Shown: positions 54,998 to 63,858 of the stretch, one piece after another
Position numbering within the stretch: the stretch's first letter is position 1
Layout: every line of letters starts with the position of its first letter
Assembly (NCBI GenBank): GCA_963768025.1
Contig: CAVYGM010000042.1
Coordinates: 186,001-250,000 of the forward strand
Reading direction: 5' to 3'
Length of the DNA: 64,000 nucleotides
From: CAVYGM01 sp963768025
GTDB lineage: Bacteria; Bacteroidota; Bacteroidia; Cytophagales; Spirosomataceae
Notes under the pieces: model-generated
Told to the model about the DNA's origin: nothing
Database searches by the model: none
The model's input: the letters and a program-made list of their open reading frames with translations, nothing else
Program-made: the position numbers and the translations under genes

Positions 54998-55588
54998 ATG
55001 GAAACCGGAAGAAAGGTTATTCTTTACATCGCTATGAGTCTGGATGGCTACATCGCCCAACCCAACGACGATTTGTCTTTTCTGTCTATGGTAGAAGAGG
55101 AGGGCGAGGACTATGGCTACGCGAAGTTTATGGCAACCATAGATTCCGTTATCATTGGCCGGAGAACCTACGACAAGGTACTAGCCATGGGATACGGTTT
55201 TCCCCACAGGAATAAAGATACCTACATCCTTACCCGAACGCCCCGGCCCGCCCTAGGTTCTGTTAAATTTTACACCGGAGACTTGAAAGACCTGGTGGTC
55301 AGGCTCAAAGAAGCCTCCGGAAAGCATATATTTGTGGATGGAGGGGCTCAGGTAGTACATCAATTGTTGCAGGACGACCTGGTTGACGAACTGTACATTT
55401 CGATTATTCCCATTCTGTTGGGAGATGGAATCCCCCTGTTCAGCAAAGGCCGTCCCGAAGTTACACTCCACCTGGTTGACGCCACGCCTTTTGACAAAGG
55501 GCTGGTGCAGCTGCATTACATCAATCAACACAAAGCGTACGCAAAAGAACCCACCGACACGGAGGCAATAGCGCCTTCCCCGGACTAA
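54998..55588 (+). CDS. Dihydrofolate-reductase-like / RibD C-terminal domain protein
   Basis: A 196-aa protein of the RibD-C/DHFR-like superfamily: KVILYIAMSLDGYIAQPNDDLSFL, DSVIIGRRTYDKVLAMGYGFPHRNKDTYILTR, HIFVDGGAQVVHQLLQDDLVDELYISIIPILLGDGIPLF. It lacks enough features to assign folate or riboflavin specificity; most of these act as unknown NADPH reductases. It is 3 bases upstream of gmhA, so the two are co-transcribed, although no pathway link is obvious. Confidence 0.88.
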   Translation: METGRKVILYIAMSLDGYIAQPNDDLSFLSMVEEEGEDYGYAKFMATIDSVIIGRRTYDKVLAMGYGFPHRNKDTYILTRTPRPALGSVKFYTGDLKDLVVRLKEASGKHIFVDGGAQVVHQLLQDDLVDELYISIIPILLGDGIPLFSKGRPEVTLHLVDATPFDKGLVQLHYINQHKAYAKEPTDTEAIAPSPD

Positions 55589-55591
55589 GAA

Positions 55592-56170
55592 ATGGACTAC
55601 CAATCACTTATTCAACAAGAATTAACCGAGGCACAGCGTGTGTTGGACGCGTTCCTGAGCGACCCGATTCACAGCGCGGCTATTGAACAGGCGGCTGCCC
55701 TTATGGCGGAGGCGATTCGCAACAACCATAAGATCATTTCCTGCGGCAACGGCGGCTCCCACTGCGATGCCATGCATTTTGCGGAAGAACTTACCGGGCG
55801 CTACCGCGACAACCGCCGGGCCCTGCCAGCCATTGCCATCTCCGATCCCAGCCACCTGAGCTGTGTGAGCAATGACTTTGGGTATGAGTATGTTTTTTCA
55901 AGGTTCATTGAAGGCCTTGGACAACCCGGCGACGTGGTACTTGGGATCAGTACCAGCGGCAACTCCGGCAATATTATTCAGGCCGTACAAGCGGCCCGAG
56001 CCAGAGATATGAAGGTAGTACTACTTTCCGGAAAAGATGGAGGGAAACTGGCCGGTCTGGCCGATGTAGAAATCCGCGTACCCCATTTCGGATACGCGGA
56101 TCGCATTCAGGAAATTCACATCAAGGTCATTCACATTCTTATTCTCCTCATAGAGAAGATGGTACTGTAG
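55592..56170 (+). CDS. gmhA: Sedoheptulose-7-phosphate isomerase
   Basis: A 192-aa SIS-domain isomerase converting sedoheptulose-7-phosphate to D-glycero-D-manno-heptose-7-phosphate: KIISCGNGGSHCDAMHFAEELTGRYRDNRRALPAIAISDPSHLSCVSNDFGYEYVFSRFIEGLGQPGDVVLGISTSGNSGNI. Full length. Together with the heptose-7-phosphate kinase at 27314 it supplies activated heptose. Its 3' end overlaps the convergent ThuA gene by 23 bases. Confidence 0.95.
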   Translation: MDYQSLIQQELTEAQRVLDAFLSDPIHSAAIEQAAALMAEAIRNNHKIISCGNGGSHCDAMHFAEELTGRYRDNRRALPAIAISDPSHLSCVSNDFGYEYVFSRFIEGLGQPGDVVLGISTSGNSGNIIQAVQAARARDMKVVLLSGKDGGKLAGLADVEIRVPHFGYADRIQEIHIKVIHILILLIEKMVL

Positions 56171-56891
56171 TACGCTTCATGGTCCATTTGAGGGCTTCGA
56201 GCAGGTGTTTCACAAAGAGTGGCTCCTGATAGGACTCATCAGTATGCCCGCCTCCCGTATAGAAAGCCCGGCCCTTCTCAAACTCATGGTACCAAATGAA
56301 GGGGTGCATGCGGCCATTGCGCCCTCCCTCGTAGCTGGATTCATCGAGGGTCGCCAGCACTATGATACCCGGCTGAATGCTTTTGTAACTATATAATTCA
56401 TCAAATCTCCGCCACCGATTGGGCAGGAAACTAGTAGCTGGGTGCGAATGATTCCACACGTCGATGTCCACATTCTGCTGCTTGGGGTGATGAAGAAAAT
56501 ATGCTCCCACCAGCTTGTTATACCAGGGCCAGTCGTACTCGGTGTCGGCCGCAGCATGTATGCCAAAGTACCCCCCTCCGTTGTGAATATACTCTTCAAA
56601 AGCCGCCTGTTGCTCGGCATTGAGTATATCCCCAGTGGTACTCAGAAAAACCACGGTCTTGTATTTTTTGAGGTTGGCAGCGGTAAAAGCGGAAGCGTCT
56701 TCGGTGGTATCTACCCGAAACCGGTTCTCTGCCCCCAGCTGCATGAGTGCGCGCTTACCCGCCGGAATGGACTGATGGCGAAATCCTTTTGTTTTTGAAA
56801 AAACAAGAATGGCATCTTTTGCAGGAGCTGCGGCCTCAGATGCCGATGTCAGCAGGCAAAGCAGACAAATGAGAATGGAAATTTGCTTCAT
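56148..56891 (-). CDS. ThuA-domain protein, secreted
   Basis: A 247-aa protein with a signal peptide (TSASEAAA|PA) and a complete ThuA/glutamine-amidotransferase-like domain: ILVFSKTKGFRHQSIPAGKRALMQLG, YKTVVFLSTTGDILNAEQQAAFEEYIHNGGGYFGIHAAADTEYDWPWYNKLVGAYFLHHP, HPFIWYHEFEKGRAFYTGGGHTDESY. ThuA-like proteins are tied to sugar and trehalose utilisation, with an unclear reaction. The catalytic Cys of true amidotransferases is not apparent (GIHAAAD instead). Confidence 0.9.
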   Translation of the reverse strand: MKQISILICLLCLLTSASEAAAPAKDAILVFSKTKGFRHQSIPAGKRALMQLGAENRFRVDTTEDASAFTAANLKKYKTVVFLSTTGDILNAEQQAAFEEYIHNGGGYFGIHAAADTEYDWPWYNKLVGAYFLHHPKQQNVDIDVWNHSHPATSFLPNRWRRFDELYSYKSIQPGIIVLATLDESSYEGGRNGRMHPFIWYHEFEKGRAFYTGGGHTDESYQEPLFVKHLLEALKWTMKRTTVPSSL

Positions 56892-57023
56892 AAATTTCTG
56901 AAATTAGAATAAATGGAAAGAACAAGTGTCAAAGAACCGATCAGTTTGACTTTACTCTACTTGGAGAAGAAGAGCTTCTGGAATTTCCTTACGGTGAGAC
57001 TTTTTCAAAAGGACGGGCCACTT

Positions 57024-58256
57024 TTATTCTTTCACCAGGACCGGTTTGGGCGCCGGGATCGGGGTGACATCGATGGGCTTCACGTAGCGGGCTATAAAAA
57101 TACTGGCAAAAATGGCCGCCATGGCCAGAAAGCCCACGGTACCGTAGTTGGTCAGCTCGCCCGTGGCGGTTTTGCCCACCACTATCCCGGCACCGTAGGT
57201 AGCCATAGCCTGGGCTAGCAGTTGCACCGAGGAGTTGATGGCCATAAATCCACCCCGTTGCTGGGGAGTTACTACCGAGGTGGTCATGGCCTGGGTGGGA
57301 ACCAAACGGCCATTGGAAAAAATAAAGAAAAGCCCCGACACAAACAGCACATACGCGAGCGGGGCCGCTGGCATGTGCGTAATCAGGTAGATAGGGAGCA
57401 TAGACAACACGGCAAATACAACGAAAATCGGATATTTGCCCTTTCGGTCAGCCAGCTTGCCTACCAGAGGTGCGGAGAAGATCGTAAGCGCACCACCCAC
57501 CAGATAGATCAGGTAGATATTGGACTCACTGTACCCAACATTGGAAACCAGGTAAGGCGAAATAAACGGAATAATACTAAAATGCCCCAGCATGATGGTA
57601 GTAGTAAGCCACAAAGCGCGCAACTGGTTGGGGGTACGGAGAATGGTAGTCACAACGGTGATGGGGTTGGGCCTTAAACTTTTGCTCACCAGGTGGCCAT
57701 CCAGGCGGGGCACGAACCGCCAAATCAACACTATGACCCCAAAACCCAGGAAACCGACCGACAGAAAAGGAGCGTGCCAACTGAATTCGGTGGCAATGTA
57801 AAGTCCGAAGGGTACCCCCACCACGGAAGCCGCCGAAAAAGCCGTCATGACGATAGACATTGCCTGGGCTCGGCGTTCGTACGAAAACACATCGCCGACA
57901 ATAGATAGTACCTGGGCTCCCAGAATACCCCCAAAAATACCCGCCAGGATGCGGGCCGCGATCAAAAGCTCGAAATTGGGAGCCATGCCACAGGCCAGGG
58001 TGCCGATCACAAAACCAGAATAGGCCACGAGAACCACCTGCTTGCGCGGGAAGCGATCTACAAAGAAGGCGGCCAGAAAGCCCGAAATGCCCGCGCTGAG
58101 GCTATACGAAGAAACTATAAACCCGAAGGACTGGGGTCCAATGGAAAAATGCCGCATCAGTTGGGGGCCGAGCGGCATCATGATCATGAAATCAACGATG
58201 TGGGTAAAGTTTATACAGGCAAGCACAAACAAAAGTATCTTCTCGGCACGCGTCAT
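57024..58256 (-). CDS. Major facilitator superfamily transporter (AraJ-like)
   Basis: A 410-aa 12-helix permease: FTHIVDFMIMMPLGPQLMRHFSIGPQSFGFIVSSYSLSAGISGFLAAFFVDRFPRKQVVL (helices 1-2 and the DRFPRKQ loop), then GKLADRKGKYPIF at the symmetric loop before helix 8. It resembles sugar-efflux/AraJ-type exporters; substrate unknown. Transcribed alone, converging with nothing; the 132-base gap upstream of ThuA holds no gene. Confidence 0.92.
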   Translation of the reverse strand: MTRAEKILLFVLACINFTHIVDFMIMMPLGPQLMRHFSIGPQSFGFIVSSYSLSAGISGFLAAFFVDRFPRKQVVLVAYSGFVIGTLACGMAPNFELLIAARILAGIFGGILGAQVLSIVGDVFSYERRAQAMSIVMTAFSAASVVGVPFGLYIATEFSWHAPFLSVGFLGFGVIVLIWRFVPRLDGHLVSKSLRPNPITVVTTILRTPNQLRALWLTTTIMLGHFSIIPFISPYLVSNVGYSESNIYLIYLVGGALTIFSAPLVGKLADRKGKYPIFVVFAVLSMLPIYLITHMPAAPLAYVLFVSGLFFIFSNGRLVPTQAMTTSVVTPQQRGGFMAINSSVQLLAQAMATYGAGIVVGKTATGELTNYGTVGFLAMAAIFASIFIARYVKPIDVTPIPAPKPVLVKE

Positions 58257-58317
58257 AGTTCTCTACCTCATACTTCCCGATCTGGTTACGATGCAGGGTT
58301 AATTTCTTTTGTACACT

Positions 58318-58475
58318 AAGTTGCCGATGGCTGTTAGCTTATAGCCATTAGCCTTTTTAAATGGTTGATTAAGAAAGTATTAAATACTATTTTAATCTAT
58401 TGAATACCCCATAGTACCCTACTTATCAGATACTTATAAAAGCTGACAGCTATAAGCTAGTAGCTGTTGGCTTAT
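58318..58475. repeat. Imperfect inverted 'AGCTATAAGCTA' repeats flanking an AT-rich core
   Basis: GGCTGTTAGCTTATAGCCATTAGCC (58327-58351) and AGCTGACAGCTATAAGCTAGTAGCTG (58440-58465) contain complementary TAGCTTATAGCC / AGCTATAAGCTA cores. The AT-rich core between them has no gene. Likely a small dispersed repeat; its occurrence elsewhere cannot be tested here. Confidence 0.55.
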
Positions 58476-59722
58476 CATTCCTCTTTGACCAGCTTGTCAA
58501 TCAATTGATTAAAATCATTCACAAATTCATCGTAGTACTTGCCGGTTCCGGGCCCCGAAAAGCCGGTATGAATGTTACGGACATTTCCCTTCTTGTCCAC
58601 AAAAATCGTCGTTGGAAAGGACATCACGTGGTTGAGCATAGGCAAGCGGGTGGCAGCGGAGTCTTTATCACTCAGCCCCGCCAGCAGAATGGGGTAGTTC
58701 AGGTCGTAGCGCTCCGACATCCGGCGCAGCTTCGGGGCCGAGTCTTCCAGCTTATCTGATCTTTCAAAAGCCAGCCCCACGATTTCGACCCCCCGGTCCC
58801 GGTTCTTTTTGTACCAGGGCGACAGGAATTTGGTTTCGTCCATGCAGTTGGGGCACCAAGACCCCATGATTTGCACCACCACTACCTTGTCTTTAAAAGC
58901 AGGGTCATCCAAAGAAACCATACTGCCATCGGCATTTGGAAAACTGAAATCCAGGGTTTTGTAGCCTGGCTTCAGGTAGGTAAGCGTGTTGGCGTCGGGT
59001 AACGCAGCCGTGGGATCCTGGCGGCCCGTCCAGCTTTCGTAATCCGTCAGGCCCGACCAAAAGCCTCCCTTCAGCGTTCCGTCGGGTTGCAGCGCCGCCT
59101 TGAACAGAAAAGCATGGGAGCCGTCGAAGCAGGATAAAAACAGGCTATCGTTTTTTACATTGCCCGCCAGATAGCGGTAATCGCCCGTCGGCGTGAGAAA
59201 GGTACCTGTGACTGAGGAGCCGTTTTGCTCAAAAATACCGACGGAAACCGTAGAGTCCCCAGGTGAATCGCCACGGAAGAGTACCGACCATTTGCCATCT
59301 ACTTTGGCGGGTTTGTTAGGGGTACTTTCCTCCACAAAACGATGCTTCTTATCAAATACGGCTTCAAAGGGCAGTTCGCCCTTGATCTCACCTACGCGGA
59401 TCACCCGCCAGATTCCGGTAAGCTGCCCGTCGCCTATTTTTCCGATCAGCTCCGAGTCAAACAGCTGCATCGGAATGTGGAGCGAATCATTGCGTACATA
59501 AGCCGTATCAAGTTTCAGTCGCTCCGTACCATTAATCGCATAAGCTGTGTACGTGCTGCCGTCGGAATTGGACTCAATATCAAGAAGGAAGGGAAGCGTG
59601 TGGCCGTCGCGGGTGAGGGTGGCGCGCCAGGTTCCGGAGTTGACTGTGGGGGTTTGGGGGGTGGAGCAGGCAGCCATAAAGAGGCTGCCAAAAGTCAGAA
59701 ACCAGAAGAATAACTGCTTCAT
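58475..59722 (-). CDS. TlpA-like thioredoxin-fold lipoprotein
   Basis: A 415-aa lipoprotein (leader ending SLFMAAC, Cys ~19). Residues 25-260 are two beta-rich repeats related to the DUF4369-like N-terminal region of Bacteroidota TlpA proteins; residues ~265-410 are a peroxiredoxin/TlpA domain with active site GSWCPNCMDETKFL (CxxC) and SFPTTIFVDKKGNVRNIHTGF, including the cis-Pro (FPTT). It likely reduces periplasmic disulphides, perhaps during cytochrome maturation. Partner proteins are not in view. Confidence 0.92.
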   Translation of the reverse strand: MKQLFFWFLTFGSLFMAACSTPQTPTVNSGTWRATLTRDGHTLPFLLDIESNSDGSTYTAYAINGTERLKLDTAYVRNDSLHIPMQLFDSELIGKIGDGQLTGIWRVIRVGEIKGELPFEAVFDKKHRFVEESTPNKPAKVDGKWSVLFRGDSPGDSTVSVGIFEQNGSSVTGTFLTPTGDYRYLAGNVKNDSLFLSCFDGSHAFLFKAALQPDGTLKGGFWSGLTDYESWTGRQDPTAALPDANTLTYLKPGYKTLDFSFPNADGSMVSLDDPAFKDKVVVVQIMGSWCPNCMDETKFLSPWYKKNRDRGVEIVGLAFERSDKLEDSAPKLRRMSERYDLNYPILLAGLSDKDSAATRLPMLNHVMSFPTTIFVDKKGNVRNIHTGFSGPGTGKYYDEFVNDFNQLIDKLVKEE

Positions 59723-59805
59723 AAATATTTACTTGATTGAAAAAACCGAGGGCTGGCCAAAAATTAAATCCTGAAAAGAGAACCGGGCATCCCCCGGAAA
59801 ATCAT

Positions 59806-59813
59806 TAAGTTTG
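59806..59813 (+). promoter_or_regulatory. -7 promoter motif of the rsmH operon
   Basis: TAAGTTTG matches TAnnTTTG and lies 51 bases before the rsmH ATG. No -33 box detected. Confidence 0.35.
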
Positions 59814-59863
59814 TAACGGACTAGCCGCAAGAATTAGTTCCTAAGTACGTTGCAATTTATAGA

Positions 59864-60799
59864 ATGGAAATCCCGACCCAGTATCACGCCCCCGTCATGC
59901 TATCCGAATGCCTCGATGGGCTGGATATCCGACCCGAAGGCACCTATGTAGATGTGACTTTTGGTGGCGGTGGCCATTCACGGGCTATTTTGGAACGCCT
60001 CACTACCGGGCGACTCCTCGTTTTTGACCAGGATGCCGATGCCATAGCCAACGCCGAAGCCCTGAAAGACGACCCCAGATTTACGTTCATTGCTGCTAAC
60101 TTTCGGTACTTGCGGCGCTATCTGAGGCTTTACAAAGCCGAAAAAGTGGATGGAATTCTGGCCGATCTGGGCGTATCGTCGCATCAGTTCGATACGGCCG
60201 AACGGGGGTTTTCAACCCGCTTCGAAGCCGAATTGGACATGCGTATGAACCAGCAGGGCACCAAAAATGCCAAACAGATCCTGAATGATTACGGAGTGGC
60301 GGAGCTCCAGAGTGTGTTGGGGCGATACGGAGAAGTACATAACGCCCGTACGGTGGCCGAGGCCATTTTTGCCGCCCGACACAATGCTCCCCTCGACACC
60401 GTAAACGACCTGAAAGAAGTAGTACAACGCTATGCACCCCGTCACCGCGAAAACAAGTACTTTGCTCAGATTTTTCAGGCCTTACGCATTGAGGTAAACG
60501 AAGAACTGGTAGTGTTGGAAGAGTTCCTCACCCAAACTCCCGAGGTACTTAATCCCGACGGGCGACTCGTGGTGATGTCGTACCATTCGTTGGAAGATCG
60601 GTTAGTAAAGAATTTTATCAATAAGGGGAAATTTGAGGGGGAGGTAGAAAAAGACTTTTTCGGAAACGAAATCAAACCGCTCAAAGCGATTACCCGCAAG
60701 CCCGTAGAGGCCAGCGCCGAAGAAATAGCCCGCAATCCCCGATCCCGAAGCGCCAAGCTCCGGGTGGCGAAGAAGAACAATGATAGAATGATAGAATGA
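59864..60799 (+). CDS. rsmH: 16S rRNA (cytosine-1402-N4)-methyltransferase
   Basis: A 311-aa SAM-dependent methyltransferase of the MraW/RsmH family: YHAPVMLSECLDGL, GTYVDVTFGGGGHSRAIL (SAM motif), GILADLGVSSHQFDTAERGFSTRFEAELDMRMN, IFQALRIEVNEEL and MSYHSLEDRLVKNF. It opens the division/cell-wall (dcw) cluster. mraZ, the usual first gene, is missing: the preceding gene is a divergent TlpA-like lipoprotein. The stop codon lies within an 18-bp inverted repeat. Confidence 0.96.
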   Translation: MEIPTQYHAPVMLSECLDGLDIRPEGTYVDVTFGGGGHSRAILERLTTGRLLVFDQDADAIANAEALKDDPRFTFIAANFRYLRRYLRLYKAEKVDGILADLGVSSHQFDTAERGFSTRFEAELDMRMNQQGTKNAKQILNDYGVAELQSVLGRYGEVHNARTVAEAIFAARHNAPLDTVNDLKEVVQRYAPRHRENKYFAQIFQALRIEVNEELVVLEEFLTQTPEVLNPDGRLVVMSYHSLEDRLVKNFINKGKFEGEVEKDFFGNEIKPLKAITRKPVEASAEEIARNPRSRSAKLRVAKKNNDRMIE

Positions 60800-60843
60800 G
60801 TGATGAATGATAAAATATTTTTTATTCACTCATTCTATCATTC
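60786..60843. repeat. 18-bp perfect inverted repeat across the rsmH stop
   Basis: GAATGATAGAATGAGTGA at 60786-60803 pairs exactly with TCACTCATTCTATCATTC at 60826-60843, with a 22-base loop. Left arm includes the rsmH stop codon. A GATAGAAT motif is duplicated just before. Confidence 0.85.
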
Positions 60844-60859
60844 AAAATTAAAAACCCAC

Positions 60860-61270
60860 ATGTCTCCAAATCGCCGCATAGACCGTACAACGCCAGTGCC
60901 GAAGCCACCAAAGAAGTACTCCCTTTTTAAGTGGTTGAATCGGTTCTTGCCCCTGGGAAAAGTGTTTGGTGAGAAAAGTGAAAAGAACCAGGACTTGATC
61001 CCCATTCGGTATTTCTATTACTTCTTGTGGATCGTGACCCTGCTGGTGCTATACGAGCGACTTGGTTTTTTATCAGAGCAGTATGTCCGTAAGAGCCTCA
61101 CCCTGAAAAAGGAAGTAGAGGATTTGCGAGCCGAATACACCACCATCAAGGCGGATTACATGAAAAGCGGCAAGCAGTCGGAAGTGATTGACAAAGTAAA
61201 GGACATGGGACTGGAAGAAAACCTGACTCCACCGATGAAGATCGTGTCGCCCTCTTCCGAGCGGGAGTAA
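60860..61270 (+). CDS. FtsL-like cell-division protein
   Basis: A 136-aa protein in the conserved rsmH-x-ftsI position. I use the ATG at 60860 (MSPNRRIDRTTPVPKPPKKYSLFKWLNRF); the longer frame from 60800 starts in the inverted repeat. It has a cytoplasmic basic tail, one hydrophobic helix (IRYFYYFLWIVTLLVLYERLGF) and a periplasmic coiled-coil-like region (SLTLKKEVEDLRAEYTTIKADYMK), the FtsL arrangement. Identity is inferred from position and topology because FtsL sequence is poorly conserved. Confidence 0.8.
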   Translation: MSPNRRIDRTTPVPKPPKKYSLFKWLNRFLPLGKVFGEKSEKNQDLIPIRYFYYFLWIVTLLVLYERLGFLSEQYVRKSLTLKKEVEDLRAEYTTIKADYMKSGKQSEVIDKVKDMGLEENLTPPMKIVSPSSERE

Positions 61271-61359
61271 GTCAATCTCCGGGTAGATAGAGTTGGTTAT
61301 AAATATACACACACGTACAATGAGGCTGACGCCTTTTTCTAAACCCACAATTCTGGACT

Positions 61360-63369
61360 ATGAAACGCGAGGAAGAACCAAAAAAAAATGAGAAAGAGGC
61401 CCTCATTCTGCGCGCCTACGTGGTGTCGGTAGGCTTGGTACTGTTTTCGATGGTAGTCCTGGTGAAGCTAATTCGAGCGCAGTATTACGAAACCTACCAG
61501 GGTAAAACCTGGGTGGAGCACGCCCAGGATGACCACCTGCGCCTGGATACCATCCGGGCCACCCGAGGTAATATTTATGCAAGTGACGGTAGTTTGCTGG
61601 CCACATCCTTACCCTTTTATACCCTGGGCTTTGATGCCTGCGTAGCGGATAAGAAATACTTCGCCGAAAATATCGACATCCTGGCGGATAGTGTCGCCCG
61701 CTATTTTAATTCCCACTCAAAAAGCTACTACAAAAAACTATTCACCGACGCCCGGGCGGACTCCGTTCAGTTCGTCAGACTGACCACCCAGCCTTTGAAC
61801 TACACCATAAAGAAACGGGTGGAGAAGTGGCCCTTTTTTACAAACAAGGATGTTAAGGCCAGCAAAGGCCTCATTCTACAGGCACAAAACCGCCGCCACC
61901 GGCCTTTGTCGCCCATGGCCGACCGGACCGTTGGTACCCTCGACTCCCGTACTGGTCATGGCAAGGTAGGCCTGGAAGCTAGTTTTGATAAGCAATTGGC
62001 CGGCAGAGACGGTATACGCTGGGTAGAAGCCATATCCAGGGAGGTGAGGATTCCGATTGGGGATGAGCTGAATGTACGTCCCGAAGCGGGAAGGGATATT
62101 CACACTACGCTGGATGTCAATTTTCAGGACGTAGCCGAATCGGCCCTGAAACAGGCTTTGGAAAAATACCAGGCCAATTTCGGCTGTGTGATTGTGATGG
62201 AAGTAGCCACCGGCAAAATAAAAGCCCTGTCCAACATTACCCGGAGGGGGCCGGGTACCTACGTGGACAACAATAACTACGCCCTCACGCTGGGCGTAGA
62301 TCCGGGCTCTACCTTCAAGTTGGCTACGATGATGGCCATTCTGGAAGATACGGGCATCGACCCCGAGCAGGTATGGGTCAATACGGGTACGGGACTGAAG
62401 GTATACCATGGCATCGGCATTGAAGATGCCCACATCGGTGGTTTTGGTAACCTGACGGCCAGCCAGGTGCTCGAAAAATCGTCCAATATTGGTACCCACC
62501 TCCTCATGCAAAAGTACTTCTATAAAAAGCCCGTGGAGTACATTGGTTATCTCGACAAGTTCAGGCTGCGGCGTCGAACCGGGCTGCATATGGATGGGGA
62601 GGCCGCTCCGCTCATCCGCGACCCCAGCGCCAGGGAATGGAGCCGCCGTACCTCGCTTACCTACATGTCGTATGGGTACGAAATGCGGCTGGCGCCAATC
62701 CAGATCCTGACCTTTTATAATGCAGTAGCCAATAGGGGCTACTGGGTAAGGCCCATGATTGTGGATCAGGTGCGCAATTCGAGTGAGATTGTCAATACCT
62801 ACGAGCCTTACGTGGACCCTACCCCCATCTGTTCGGAGCGTACGGCCCGGCTCCTGCAAGGCATGCTGGAAGGCGTCGTGCAGCGGGGCACCGCTCCTTC
62901 TCTCAAAGAAAGCCAGTTCCGAATCGCCGGGAAGACAGGAACCGCCCAAAAGATAGTGAACGGTAAATACCAGAAACGGAAGGGACTGCGCACGTCCTTT
63001 GTCGGTTATTTTCCAGCCAATAATCCTAAGTATAGCTGTTTTGTGCTGGTTGATAATTCGCTGGGGGGTACTTCGGATCTGTACGCGGGTGAGGTGGCCG
63101 CTCCGGTCTTTCAGCGGGTAGCTGATCGTATCTATGCCTATGACCTGGGCTTGCACCAACCAGCCAAAATCACCGAAACCCAAACAGCCTCCCTCATCAG
63201 TTGGGCCGGAAAGGCCGACGAAGCCAAACTACTGGCTCAGGAGTTGAGCCTGACTCCCCCGCCCGACAATGCCTCCGATAGCAATGCCTGGCTGTACGGA
63301 AGTACCGGAGCCAAAGGAAAAACACAATGGAAAACCCGCCAGGTGGAGAAACCTGAAATTCCCGACCTC
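61360..63369 (+). CDS. ftsI: Penicillin-binding protein FtsI/PBP3-type (truncated by a sequence join)
   Basis: The native part covers residues 1 to ~669. It has an N-terminal membrane helix (LRAYVVSVGLVLFSMVVLVKLIRAQYYETYQ), the dimerisation domain (RATRGNIYASDGSLLATS), and the transpeptidase domain with SxxK at S317-K320 (PGSTFKLA), SxN at S374-N376 (SSNIGTH) and KTG at 525-527 (GKTGTAQK), followed by the linker VEKPEIPDL. The frame stays open to 63813, but after about 63369 the sequence becomes GC-rich and unrelated. The family continues at this point with PASTA modules and then murE. FtsI makes septal peptidoglycan; only its N-terminal ~670 residues can be read here. Confidence 0.92.
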
Positions 63370-63777
63370 CTACTTGGTCTGCGGGGAGATGATATTGCCT
63401 TGGGCGTCGATGCGATTGCCCCGGCTGTCATACTTGAAGCCGTATTCGTCGTTCATCCGCGGGGTGCGATTGGCCGGGACGGCCTCACCGATTTGCGGCG
63501 GCTGGGCCGAGATCGAAGGCTGCGGGACGCCGAAGGGCGTGGCGGCCGACGGTCCGGGCGAGGCCGGCGGCTGACCGTAGTCACCCGGGCCGGGCTGAGC
63601 GGTGTTGGAGCCGATTACGCGGTTGGCGTTGCGGTCGATGATGTTGCCTCGCGAGTCGCGAAGGTAGCCATCCTGGTCGATCGCGACCGGACCGCGCGGT
63701 GGAGCCGCGGGATAGGTCTGCGCGAAAGCAGTGCCGGCGGCGCCGATCAGGGCGAGGGTGAGAATAGTCTTCTTCAT
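63370..63777 (-). CDS. Secreted protein of foreign (proteobacterial-like) type
   Basis: A 135-aa protein with start at the ATG 63775-63777 and a strong Shine-Dalgarno AGGAGG five bases before it, unlike every native gene here. A signal peptide (MKKTILTLALIGAAGTAFA|QTYPA) is followed by a Pro/Gly-rich low-complexity chain with repeated DxxGxxxDSRGNxID motifs (DQDGYLRDSRGNIIDRNANR, YDSRGNRIDAQGNII). Its stop codon sits exactly at the junction with ftsI. The style of leader, ribosome site and GC content suggest Proteobacteria. Function unknown. Confidence 0.72.
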   Translation of the reverse strand: MKKTILTLALIGAAGTAFAQTYPAAPPRGPVAIDQDGYLRDSRGNIIDRNANRVIGSNTAQPGPGDYGQPPASPGPSAATPFGVPQPSISAQPPQIGEAVPANRTPRMNDEYGFKYDSRGNRIDAQGNIISPQTK

Positions 63778-63858
63778 GGGTGCCTCCTGGTGGCTGGAAT
63801 GGTGATGGGCTAACGCCCCCTTCCCCCAGGAGTTGCCGCATCGCCCAAGCAAACCCGT

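Noticed and set aside
56913..57218. 101-aa ORF between the ThuA and MFS genes
   Set aside because: It overlaps the MFS gene in the wrong strand, with no family sequence or promoter.
63370..63813. C-terminal 150 residues of the 817-aa ftsI ORF
   Set aside because: Arg/Gly/Asp-rich sequence with no family match; it is the antisense of a foreign secreted-protein gene.
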